36,150 nucleotides of DNA from Phycisphaerae bacterium (GTDB lineage Bacteria > Planctomycetota > Phycisphaerae > Sedimentisphaerales > Anaerobacaceae), in NCBI GenBank assembly GCA_018055905.1, contig JAGPGT010000009.1, forward strand, positions 1 to 36,150. Reading direction: 5' to 3'. The notes beneath the pieces are model-generated. The model was not told the origin of the DNA. It searched no databases and saw only the letters and a list, made by a program, of their open reading frames with translations. How positions within the stretch are numbered: position 1 is the stretch's first letter; every line of letters begins with the position of its first letter. Position numbers and translations under genes: made by a program. Shown one piece after another: positions 15,563 to 23,104 of the stretch.

Positions 15563-16834
15563 TCAACCCAGCAGCCGTTCGAGTCGCTTGATGGACTCGA
15601 CCATGCAGCGAATCGTGTGATAATTGACCTTCCAGGAATGGCTCATGTGCGTCCAGATCGGTTTGCCCTCGCGAGTCATCAGCGGCCACCACTCGCCGAC
15701 TGGATGGTTGATCATCTTGTCGAACACAAACCGATGCACGTTGTAGTAGGCGGGCCAGTATTCGTCGAGTCCGAACCGCAGGCAGCCTTCCAACATTCCG
15801 ATCATCACTTCCGCCTGCTGCCAGAACTCCTTTTCCCGGTCATAGACGCCGCCGGCATGCGGACCTTCAACGTAAACACCGCCGTATTCCCAGTCGATTC
15901 CGTTGTCCCGGCCATGGTCCATCGCCTGCTTGATCACTTTGCGGTATTCGTCCCAATGAGAACCCAGCACATCGGTGGCATGAGCCAGCAACCAGGCAAA
16001 CTCAACATTATGTCCGGCGGAGGTGTTGTCCTGGGCGTTCGGTTTGGCCCCGCCCTCGGCGAAGCGGTCCCACCCCCACACGATGTCAAACTTGATCTGC
16101 GGCGCGACTTTCCAATCGACGGTGAATTGCGGAATCCCCGTGGCGTATTTGGGATGCAAAATCCGTTTGACCAACAACTCGATGTCCTCGAGCAGGGTGC
16201 GACGGTGAATGCTTTGACCGGTGCATTCGAGCATGTTCGTGAATGCCTCCATCAGGTGCATATGCACGTCGAGGGTCTTGCGGTCGCCGCCCTGGGGGCC
16301 GGGACCGCACAGGTCCCAATTGCGTTCGAACATCTCGAAGAACCCGCCGTACATTGCGTCGGCTCCATACTTCTTGACCAAATCGAACGTCTTCTCGGCG
16401 TACTCCTTGCCACGGGGGTCGCCGGTAGCCATCGTGTATTCGGTCAGGGCGTACATCGCAAAACTCAGGCCGTACATGATCTTTTTGTCGATTGCGACCT
16501 CGCCCTTACGGTTGGTCGTCCAGAAGAACCCGCCGTACTCTCTGTCCCAGACCTTGTCGAGGACGAAATTGACGCCATGCTCGGCGTACTGGGCACACCG
16601 GCCTGCGCCGTAGCCGGCGCGGTGGGCGGCCGACATCGAGTAGATCGTCCGCATCTGGGCCAGCATCGACTTCTCGTCGTAACCGGTGTCCTTTCCGTCT
16701 TTGTCAAAGTGCGTGTTGAACCCACCGTAGACATCATCCTTGCAACGGTTCAGCCAGAACGGCAACAGTTCCGTGGTCAGATGACGTTTGCACTCATCCA
16801 GACACGCCGCAATCTGCTTTCTCTCCACGGCCAT
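15563..16834 (-). CDS. AGE-family epimerase (cellobiose 2-epimerase/N-acylglucosamine 2-epimerase type)
   Basis: 423 residues; ATG at 16832-16834 with AGGAGG 8 bases upstream. An (alpha/alpha)6-barrel AGE enzyme. Typical segments: YGGFNTHFDKDG at the start, SMLAQMRTIYSMSAAHR, YGGFFWTTNRKG, KTLDVHMHLMEAFTNM, AGHNVEFAWLL with His275, EFWQQAEVMIG, GEWWPLMTREG and KVNYHTIRCMVESIKRL with the second catalytic His. The last motif is closer to cellobiose 2-epimerase or mannose isomerase than to the N-acetylglucosamine enzymes. The family moves the hydroxyl at C2 or isomerises aldose to ketose. No signal peptide, cytoplasmic. It is the first gene of the cassette that ends with the kinase-HAD fusion. 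Confidence 0.88.
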   Translation of the reverse strand: MAVERKQIAACLDECKRHLTTELLPFWLNRCKDDVYGGFNTHFDKDGKDTGYDEKSMLAQMRTIYSMSAAHRAGYGAGRCAQYAEHGVNFVLDKVWDREYGGFFWTTNRKGEVAIDKKIMYGLSFAMYALTEYTMATGDPRGKEYAEKTFDLVKKYGADAMYGGFFEMFERNWDLCGPGPQGGDRKTLDVHMHLMEAFTNMLECTGQSIHRRTLLEDIELLVKRILHPKYATGIPQFTVDWKVAPQIKFDIVWGWDRFAEGGAKPNAQDNTSAGHNVEFAWLLAHATDVLGSHWDEYRKVIKQAMDHGRDNGIDWEYGGVYVEGPHAGGVYDREKEFWQQAEVMIGMLEGCLRFGLDEYWPAYYNVHRFVFDKMINHPVGEWWPLMTREGKPIWTHMSHSWKVNYHTIRCMVESIKRLERLLG

Positions 16835-16894
16835 TCCGTAATCCTCCTATTCTCCATAGCATCGCAGGGGCGGACGCCCGCCCGCAAGTCCGTC

Positions 16895-16922
16895 ATCATA
16901 TCGCCGACAGCAGAAGCTGCAA
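16895..16922 (-). promoter_or_regulatory. possible promoter of the AGE cassette
   Basis: On the minus strand TTGCAG (16922-16917) and TATGAT (16900-16895) are 16 bases apart, about 60 bases upstream of the epimerase start. The spacing is good, both boxes are one or two bases from consensus. A plausible housekeeping promoter, not proven. Confidence 0.4.
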
Positions 16923-16984
16923 GAGCGGATGCGACAGGAAATACCAACGACGAGCATCCCGCGATCGAGTACAATGTCCCCGTG

Positions 16985-17656
16985 ATGAAGATCACCTCGA
17001 CAATACGATCCATCCGGTCGGATCTGCAAAGGACCGCCGTGTTCTTTCTCGCCGCGAGCGTGCTGGCCGCCGGCTGCGGTTCAACCGCAACCGAATCAGT
17101 GGCTGTGTGGACACGAGAATCAGGGGGAGTCGCCGTACCCACGCAGAAAAACGAAGGGGAGGATCCGCCGGCGTTGGTCTTCGTCGAATTCGTCCGGACC
17201 CCGCAGGACGTGGTGGATCGAATGCTCAAAATGGCTCGCCTGACCCCAAACGACGTGGTTTGCGACCTCGGCTGCGGGGACGGACGCATCCTCGTCACCG
17301 CAGCCAGACGTTATGGATGCCGCGCGGTCGGATACGACTTGGACCCGCTCCGCATCGCGGAGACCCGGGAGAACGCCAGCCGTCAGAGGGTATCGCACTT
17401 GGTCACAGTCGCACAGAAGGACGTCTTGTCGGTGGATCTGGAGGGTGTGAGCGTCGTTACGATCTACATGGGCAGCGAGATCAACACCCAATTGATCCCG
17501 CAGTTGAGCCGCCTGCGCCCCGGGGCGAGGATCGTTTCGCACGACTTCGGTATCGGCGACATCCCGCCGGACAAGATTGAGACGATGATCTCCCATGAAG
17601 ACAACCGTCGGCACAGGATTCTCTTGTGGCGATGCCCTCTGGCACCCACCAAGTAA
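16985..17656 (+). CDS. SAM-dependent methyltransferase with an export signal
   Basis: 223 residues; ATG at 16985-16987 (a GTG one codon earlier is also in frame) with no clear ribosome binding site. Residues 17-31 are hydrophobic and end in VLAAGC, a signal peptide with a lipobox-like cysteine (Cys31). From residue 63 follows a class I methyltransferase domain: TPQDVVDRMLKMARLTPNDV, motif I DLGCGDGR (94-101), then AVGYDLDPLRIAETRENA, and VVTIYMGSEINTQLIPQLSRL. These resemble the FAM173/ATPSCKMT-type lysine methyltransferases. SAM is a cytosolic cofactor, so export would be odd; the hydrophobic part may be a membrane anchor with the domain inside. It is transcribed away from the AGE cassette and converges on the HEAT gene. 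Confidence 0.8.
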   Translation: MKITSTIRSIRSDLQRTAVFFLAASVLAAGCGSTATESVAVWTRESGGVAVPTQKNEGEDPPALVFVEFVRTPQDVVDRMLKMARLTPNDVVCDLGCGDGRILVTAARRYGCRAVGYDLDPLRIAETRENASRQRVSHLVTVAQKDVLSVDLEGVSVVTIYMGSEINTQLIPQLSRLRPGARIVSHDFGIGDIPPDKIETMISHEDNRRHRILLWRCPLAPTK

Positions 17657-17813
17657 CCCTCTATTTCAGAAATGACGGAGCAGAACAGGCTTTCGATAAA
17701 AGCGGTATCGCTCAGGATGGTCCGTCGGCCCCCGGCGAAACGGGACACTCTCGTCGAACTACTGAGAAGACTGGTTGTCTCTGCCTGACCAGAAATCCCG
17801 ACAGACGAGGAAC

Positions 17814-19661
17814 TCAGCTCCTAGCTTGGTCGAGGATCAGATTCTTGACCTTCTGGCTGGGCAGGTTCAAGGCGCCGAACGCCGCAGCCGCCGCGGCTCG
17901 AATACCGGCATCCGTCTCGGTGGACTGAATGAGAGCGTACATCGCCGCGACGCTTGTATCGGGCAAGAGGTTGCCATAGAGCTTGGCGGACTCGGCCAAG
18001 GCCTCAAACGCTGCGATCTGAACGTTCATTTCCTCAGCAGAGTTCATCGCAACGTCGGTGATGGCCCGTTGGGCACTAGGACTGTTGATATAAGCCAAAG
18101 TCTGACAGGCCAAAACCTGGATCTGCTGCTGCGAGTCCTTCGTGGCGGCCATCAGAGCGGGTAAAGCCTGCGAAAGATCAATCACCGGATTGCGGCTGAT
18201 GGCCAGCTTGTACATCGCCTGGACCGACCGCAACGCATAGCTCTCGGCCAGTTCCTCAGACCATTGGCCCAAAGACACAGCTTGTCGACCACTGCGACTC
18301 AGAGCCTCGGCAAGATTCTGCACGACGATTCTGCTCTCGACGAACTGCTCCCGCGGTCCGGCGTTGCCGATAGCGATCGCAGCACTGTAGCGAACCGCGC
18401 GATCCTGGAACGATAGGGCCTGCAAGAGCGGCTGAGACGGTCCCAGTGTGTACATCAGAGACTTCTCACCGGCGGTGGTCGCCAAGGCTTCGACGGCGCC
18501 CAACGCCACAGCGGCGTTGCGGTCATTGACCCCGCGGGCCAGAGCCTGATGGAGATACTCGGGACCGGCCGTGGTGGCGTAAACCGAGGCGGTCGCGTGA
18601 TTCTCGCCGAAGTACTCGGGCATCGGGAGACCGGTGGATTCGGCTTTGAAGAAAGCTGCCAGCCAAAGGCCGATCGCCAAACCAAACTGGTCGTCGGCCC
18701 GCAGGGACCACTCACAGCACCGCATGGTCATCAACTCATGGAAATAGGCCTGATCCACCGGCGTGCGAATCAGCCGGCCGGTCTGACGGTCCCAAAACCA
18801 AATGTTCGCGAAGTCCACATCCGTCGGGGGAGCCAGCGATTCGTCGTGGTAGTAGTACCGCTCGGCCAGTTGGTAGAACATCGCGGACGCAACGCCGCCG
18901 GCAGCCCGCGGGTCGATCTGGCGAATGCTCTCAGAAGCGAGGTTCCTCAGATCCAATGCCTGGGAGGTCTCGACGATGAGTTTCAGATACGGCAGCGACT
19001 GCGGATATCCGATCCGGCCCAGCGCCCGAACGACCTCGGCCTTGAGCTGGTCGTTGTCGGTCTGGAGCGCTGCGGTCAGAGGGCGAATCGCGGGCCGTCC
19101 GATCTTCGGCAAAACCTCGATCAGGTCGGCCAGCTTGACCTCGTAGGCGGGATTGCGGATCGCTTCGGTCATCGCGTCCAGCATGAAGGGCACCGCGTAT
19201 TCGCCGGCATCCTGGAGCCGTCGCGTGGCCGTCATTTTGCCTCGAATCGTCGTGCTGAGCCGCTGGATCTCCTGGACAATCAGCTTAGGCTCGGTCCGCC
19301 GGAGAAACCGTCCTTGGTCGACCACCGCCAGAACCTCCCGGGTCAACTTGGCCAATTCGTCGTCATGGGCGGTTTCAGCGGCCTTCATGGCCACCTGATA
19401 GCCCTGTTGGTTCTCTTCGACAAGCTTGAACAACTCAGCCGGATCGGGATTGCTCTGGAGTACCGCCTTGGCGTAGGCCTTGGCCAGATCAAGCCGACCG
19501 ATCTTGGTGTAGTGGAGAAAGTCGTTCCAGTTGTCGGCCAGACTCCGGGAGGGCTGCTGAACGCCGGTGACTGGAGACGCGGTCAAATTCTGCGTAAAAC
19601 CGGTCCCAACGAAGAAACATCCGATAACCAGAATGCACGCGAGGGTTCGTCCGCTCAACAT
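17814..19661 (-). CDS. large secreted HEAT-repeat protein
   Basis: 615 residues; ATG at 19659-19661 with GGAG 8 bases upstream. The start MLSGRTLACILVIGCFFVGTG is a signal peptide. The N-terminal third has helical repeats and the stretch EYAVPFMLDAMTEAIRN. HEAT units recur, e.g. IGRPAIRPLTAALQTDNDQL, LKAEVVRALGRIGYPQSLPY, and near the C-terminus MNVQIAAFEALAESAKLYG and AGIRAAAAAAFGALNLPSQK. Between them lies a less regular region with FANIWFWDRQTGRLIRTPVD. Typical of Planctomycetota periplasmic scaffolds; function unknown. A strong promoter lies 177 bases upstream. Confidence 0.85.
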   Translation of the reverse strand: MLSGRTLACILVIGCFFVGTGFTQNLTASPVTGVQQPSRSLADNWNDFLHYTKIGRLDLAKAYAKAVLQSNPDPAELFKLVEENQQGYQVAMKAAETAHDDELAKLTREVLAVVDQGRFLRRTEPKLIVQEIQRLSTTIRGKMTATRRLQDAGEYAVPFMLDAMTEAIRNPAYEVKLADLIEVLPKIGRPAIRPLTAALQTDNDQLKAEVVRALGRIGYPQSLPYLKLIVETSQALDLRNLASESIRQIDPRAAGGVASAMFYQLAERYYYHDESLAPPTDVDFANIWFWDRQTGRLIRTPVDQAYFHELMTMRCCEWSLRADDQFGLAIGLWLAAFFKAESTGLPMPEYFGENHATASVYATTAGPEYLHQALARGVNDRNAAVALGAVEALATTAGEKSLMYTLGPSQPLLQALSFQDRAVRYSAAIAIGNAGPREQFVESRIVVQNLAEALSRSGRQAVSLGQWSEELAESYALRSVQAMYKLAISRNPVIDLSQALPALMAATKDSQQQIQVLACQTLAYINSPSAQRAITDVAMNSAEEMNVQIAAFEALAESAKLYGNLLPDTSVAAMYALIQSTETDAGIRAAAAAAFGALNLPSQKVKNLILDQARS

Positions 19662-19837
19662 CAAGACGTCTCCAAAATCCTTCCCGTTGCCCATTTCGGG
19701 ACTTCGCCCGACTGCACACGGCGTGAACAAGCGGTTCGTAAGACCCCTACCTCGCGGCGATTGCAGTCGGGCAGCCCATTTCTTTCGTGACGGTTACAAA
19801 CAACAAGCCGTCGTAAGTATTCGGCTCCAACGCATTT

Positions 19838-19866
19838 ATACTAAAGTCAATTAGCCCACCTGTCAA
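19838..19866 (-). promoter_or_regulatory. sigma-70-type promoter of the HEAT gene
   Basis: Minus strand: a perfect -35 TTGACA (19866-19861), 17 bases, then TAGTAT (19843-19838). It would give a leader of about 170 bases before the HEAT-protein start. Confidence 0.65.
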
Positions 19867-19871
19867 CAAAA

Positions 19872-19923
19872 AACCCATTTCCCCCAGACCCCCATCCCCT
19901 TAGTAAAAATCAAAAAATGGGTT
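19872..19923. repeat. 9-bp inverted repeat with AT-rich spacer
   Basis: AACCCATTT (19872-19880) and AAATGGGTT (19915-19923) are perfect complements, 34 bases apart, just upstream of the -35 box of the HEAT-gene promoter. Possible regulator binding site or hairpin. Confidence 0.4.
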
Positions 19924-20284
19924 CCTTCGGTTTTCGTGTACTTCGATCCCGCCCGAAGTGGGCAGGCCGGGGGGACTTTTGCACTTTTCGCCGGCAGCAT
20001 GGACGGCGTGCGACGCACGCCTGGCGAGTGGTCCGTGCCCGGCGTCTCGGATCACGGGTCACGGATCCCCCCTCCATGCCATTGGTTCACAGCGCAAAAT
20101 CTCCTTCGCCCACCGATGGGAGCGTGCCGGAACCACAAAAGTGTGCGAAAGAAGACCCTTCCGTAAAAGGTGGCAAGAACGCCGGTGGGCGAAAGACTGG
20201 GTGAACAGGTCATAAACTCCCCCCTTCTCCAGGCCCCAGACGTGCCAGGAGTCATGTGTGCGAGCTGCTGCGAGACTCGGAAGA
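19924..20284. other. gap without a convincing gene
   Basis: No reading frame here has a believable start, composition or motif. The stretch holds the heptamer repeat at 20045-20065 and two fragments that partly mirror each other (ACTTTTGCACTTTTCG at about 19975 and CACAAAAGTGTGCGAAAG at about 20136). It may be decayed or mobile repeat DNA. Confidence 0.4.
20045..20065. repeat. three TCACGGN heptamers
   Basis: TCTCGGA, TCACGGG and TCACGGA follow directly on each other. The unit is the same as that at 13250-13270 read on the other strand. Confidence 0.5.
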
Positions 20285-20530
20285 TTATGAGTCCTTATAG
20301 TGCCGCACTTTGTCGCGGGTCAGGCCCTCGCCGATCAGCGAGAACAGAAGCAATTCCGCCGAGATCAGCAGGTACAAGGGGCCCAGCAGGATGCTGGAGA
20401 TCAACGCGAATTCCCGCATCCCCCGATCCCAGGCCCGCCGGTCGCAGTGGAGAGCCGCCACTTCGGTGGCGAAGTAGGCCAGCACGCCCGACAAGACCCA
20501 AACTGACACCAGCACCAACGCCACAGCCAT
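20285..20530 (-). CDS. small membrane protein, two helices
   Basis: 81 residues from the ATG at 20528-20530 with AAGGA about 9 bases upstream (a TTG 21 bases earlier is the alternative). Two hydrophobic helices: AVALVLVSVWVLSGVLAYFA and ALISSILLGPLYLLISAELL, joined by a charged loop with CDRRAWDRGMREF, and a charged tail. No family recognised. It stands alone with its own promoter-like -10 box, 85 bases upstream. Confidence 0.6.
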   Translation of the reverse strand: MAVALVLVSVWVLSGVLAYFATEVAALHCDRRAWDRGMREFALISSILLGPLYLLISAELLLFSLIGEGLTRDKVRHYKDS

Positions 20531-20619
20531 GGTTGCATCCTTCCGACGCAAGGATCGTAATGGCTTCGACAGTGCTTACGCCAGCACAAACTCCAATAGC
20601 CCCCCCTCTTCCTCTGTCT

Positions 20620-20625
20620 ATTATA
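20620..20625 (-). promoter_or_regulatory. consensus -10 box (TATAAT) of the small membrane protein gene
   Basis: Minus strand TATAAT at 20625-20620. No good -35 hexamer stands 16-18 bases upstream, so it may be an activator-dependent or extended promoter. The leader to the ATG is about 85 bases and contains a small GTGCT..AGCAC hairpin (20572-20587). Confidence 0.45.
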
Positions 20626-20831
20626 TCCTCCGATAGAGAAAAAAGTGCAGGAATTCCGCGTTTTTTTTCTTACCTCTCCCGATGCCTTTCGCAACAATCA
20701 CCCCCAGAGAAAACCGGTTGCGATGAAGCGGCTGATGAGCCCAGCGAGAGCCAAACGTAGTGGGTGATTATGCCGGGACCGAAGCCCGCCGATACACTGG
20801 CCGCGATGAACAGATGGATCTCCCGGCCAAG

Positions 20832-22475
20832 TTACTTCGTCGCAAGGCCGACCACCCGAGCGATTTCCTGCTCGGTGAGGCTCTCGCCAAGGACCACCTT
20901 GGGAATCCGCGTCCAGCCGACCAAGTTGAAAAGCTTCACGCGGACCTCGTAGGATGCGTACGTCGGGAATCGCACAACCACGTGCGTGAAGGCCAACCCC
21001 TCCGTCACTCGCTGGATGGACCGAACGTGCGGATCGGGATTGGCTGCGTTGTGCTGGCTGGGGCAATCGAAGTTGTCCAGCCAAACGGTGTCCAGCCGGC
21101 CCGAGGCGTCCCAGACCTCCACGCACCATGCCGCCGGATAGTTGCGCACGTTGATCCTGTCCAAAGCGTTCTGCGCCTGTCGAGCGGCATCGGAGGACTC
21201 CAGGGTTAGCGTTTCGAGAATCGTCTTGACCTGCGGACCCAAGCCCACCAGCCATTCGACAGTCTGGGTCACGACCCACGGGTCGCGGTCGTTCAGCAAC
21301 GAGCGGATCGAGTCCAATGTCATCGCGGGGGCGGAGGCCGCTTGGGTCTGGACCTCTTCGAAGACCTCCGCGCTGCGAAGCGTTTCGTCGCTGCCGTTCA
21401 CGCGTCCGCCAACCAGGAGCACCGCCCCCGACTCCAGACTTGTCGCGGTGAAATCCCTCCATCGCGGAGCGGCCATCAACATCGGGGCCAGCTCGAACGT
21501 CCCGCTTTCCGGGCAGTAGATCTCGACCGCCCGCGAATCATAGTTGCCGCCGAAGATCGCGATCCTCCCGCTGGGCAGCGGCGCGGTCAGCGCCCCGCTG
21601 CGTCCCAGGCCCAGCGCCGGGCCTTCGCTGATCGTCGAGGTGTGCGGATCAAAGACCTCTGTGCTCCGCATCCACACGTCCGAAGGGTAGAATGTGCCGC
21701 CCAGGATCAGGACCCGCCCATCCGGCAGCAGCACGCTGCAATGGGAGTACCGCGGGTGCAGCAGCGACGTGCGGATACGGCCGGACCGGCCCGCGTTGGT
21801 GTCGAACAACTCCAGCGAATCCAACGTCACCGGCTCGGATGACCGATTGGCATAGTTGTACCCGCCACAGATCAGCGCCTGATACTCGTTGACCAGCACC
21901 GCGCTGTGGGCGACGCGGGGCGAGGCCAGGTCGCCCAGACCTCCGAACCGGCGTGTCCGCGGATCGAACAGCCCGCAGGCGGCCACGGGATTGGTGTCGA
22001 TATCCGAGCCGGCGCAGATGAAGACCTTCCCGTCCGGTAACGGCACGAGAACCGGAAATCGGATGAATCCGCCCGGGTATCCATTGACAGCGGGGATGTA
22101 CTGTTCCGTCAGGTAATCGAAAATGCAGTCGTGCTCCCCGTCGACGAGCAGGACGTTGCCGTCGGGCAACGTGACGCCGACGACATCGCCAAACCACCGC
22201 GTAGCCCTGCTGGTGACGAACGTCTCTGTCGCAGGATCGAACAGCTCGACGTCGGTCCGCCCGAAGCCGGCGAACAAGCCCACGCGTCCGTCCCCGAGCA
22301 GGGATGCGACGTGTCGCTGCCGAGCGGCATTAGGCGACTGTACCGTCGAACGGGTCTGATAGGTATAGCCGCCAAGAGCCTGCGAAGCCCCCGCCAGAAC
22401 CAGGACCGAAACCACCAGAATCGAACCGTGCAGACCCTTCCTTTTTGCCTTACGTATCACCGTCGATGATGTCAT
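20832..22475 (-). CDS. secreted Kelch-like beta-propeller protein with HEAT-like segment
   Basis: 547 residues; ATG at 22473-22475 with GGGAGG 7 bases upstream. A signal peptide follows a basic N-terminus (RKAKRKGLHGSILVVSVLVL). Residues 45-385 hold Kelch/galactose-oxidase-type blades, each with an S-V-LL-DGRVLI-GG pattern: HVASLLGDGRVGLFAGF, HSAVLVNEYQALICGGYN, HCSVLLPDGRVLILGGT, TAPLPSGRIAIFGGN, ATSLESGAVLLVGG. Residues 400-460 read as a HEAT pair (SIRSLLNDRDPWVVTQTVEW, SSDAARQAQNALDRIN). The C-terminus (WDASGRLDTVWLDNFDCPSQ on) is a unique domain. No enzyme residues recognised; likely a binding or scaffold protein outside the cytoplasm. Confidence 0.82.
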   Translation of the reverse strand: MTSSTVIRKAKRKGLHGSILVVSVLVLAGASQALGGYTYQTRSTVQSPNAARQRHVASLLGDGRVGLFAGFGRTDVELFDPATETFVTSRATRWFGDVVGVTLPDGNVLLVDGEHDCIFDYLTEQYIPAVNGYPGGFIRFPVLVPLPDGKVFICAGSDIDTNPVAACGLFDPRTRRFGGLGDLASPRVAHSAVLVNEYQALICGGYNYANRSSEPVTLDSLELFDTNAGRSGRIRTSLLHPRYSHCSVLLPDGRVLILGGTFYPSDVWMRSTEVFDPHTSTISEGPALGLGRSGALTAPLPSGRIAIFGGNYDSRAVEIYCPESGTFELAPMLMAAPRWRDFTATSLESGAVLLVGGRVNGSDETLRSAEVFEEVQTQAASAPAMTLDSIRSLLNDRDPWVVTQTVEWLVGLGPQVKTILETLTLESSDAARQAQNALDRINVRNYPAAWCVEVWDASGRLDTVWLDNFDCPSQHNAANPDPHVRSIQRVTEGLAFTHVVVRFPTYASYEVRVKLFNLVGWTRIPKVVLGESLTEQEIARVVGLATK

Positions 22476-22594
22476 CTTCGAACCTCCCATCGCGCGGAAT
22501 CGCAGAACCGATCCGAGCCGTTCCCCATCTGCATCGCCCCTCGTCCTTGGCTTTGACCGATACCCTCCTTGTTGATAGTCCATCGGCCCATCTG

Positions 22595-22600
22595 ATTATA
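22595..22600 (-). promoter_or_regulatory. -10 box (TATAAT) facing the Kelch gene
   Basis: Minus strand TATAAT at 22600-22595, 120 bases upstream of the Kelch start. The usual -35 position has no good match; instead a palindromic AACCGGTT lies just upstream (around 22611-22618), possibly an activator site. Confidence 0.4.
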
Positions 22601-22826
22601 CCCTTTAGGAACCGGTTACTCCACCTAGCAGGGAAAATTGCACGCCGGTAGCGGTGTGAACGTGGCTATGCTCTCGGGCGCACCGGTTTCGTAGCTGACC
22701 GGACAACCGTCTTCGGTCATCAATGGCAGCAGCACACTACCCCAGTGTTATCAGACCGGTCCCATACCCGGCGATTCCTGCTCCAGAGCTGCCCTTCTTA
22801 GATTGATGTCATTATTTGACCAGGAA

Positions 22827-22874
22827 TGCTGGGGTCCCTGGGTCGGCTTGGCAAATCGCACCCTGGGACCAGCA
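22827..22874. repeat. imperfect long inverted repeat
   Basis: TGCTGG-GG-TCCCTGGGT (22827-22843) faces ACCCTGGGACCAGCA (22860-22874): 14 paired positions, a 2-base bulge and one central mismatch around a 16-base loop. Either a structured RNA or a binding site for a dimeric regulator. It lies 230 bases upstream of the hydrolase operon. Confidence 0.45.
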
Positions 22875-23104
22875 GTCTCAGCAGATCCAGCATGATCACT
22901 GATCTCCCCTGTCCAACGAACAGACCGCATGCCCACCCTTGCTTCGGAGTGTCGTCGCCGATACCATGACGCTCGTTGACTTTGCGACATGTGAATGGAA
23001 CCGACCAAAGCGGATGACACCATGACGGAATCGAAGGTGCAAAGGCAACCGGAATGCCTATTGGTTCCGACGATCGGGATCAGACTATCTCACAAGGAGA
23101 ACGG

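Larger units (their letters stand above)
22476..23104. other. 629-base gap between divergent genes
   Basis: No gene is seen. It contains a TATAAT box facing the Kelch gene, a long imperfect inverted repeat (22827-22874) and the ribosome binding site AAGGAG of the glycosidase-like gene just before 23105. Short frames in it have no binding site or sensible composition. Confidence 0.5.

Noticed and set aside
14894-17656. 920-codon plus-strand open frame across the AGE and unknown genes
   Set aside because: Only its last 223 codons (16985-17656) have methyltransferase motifs; the rest is the mirror of two real minus-strand genes in GC-rich DNA.
17657-17813. terminator between the methyltransferase and HEAT genes
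   Set aside because: I found no stem longer than a few pairs and no T-run in this 157-base gap.
19917-20215. short overlapping plus-strand frames
   Set aside because: Three frames are open at once, with no binding sites and low-complexity composition; a sign of noncoding GC-rich DNA.
22751-23023. small 90-codon minus-strand gene in the long gap
   Set aside because: No binding site, Arg/Ser-rich random composition, and it covers the inverted repeat.
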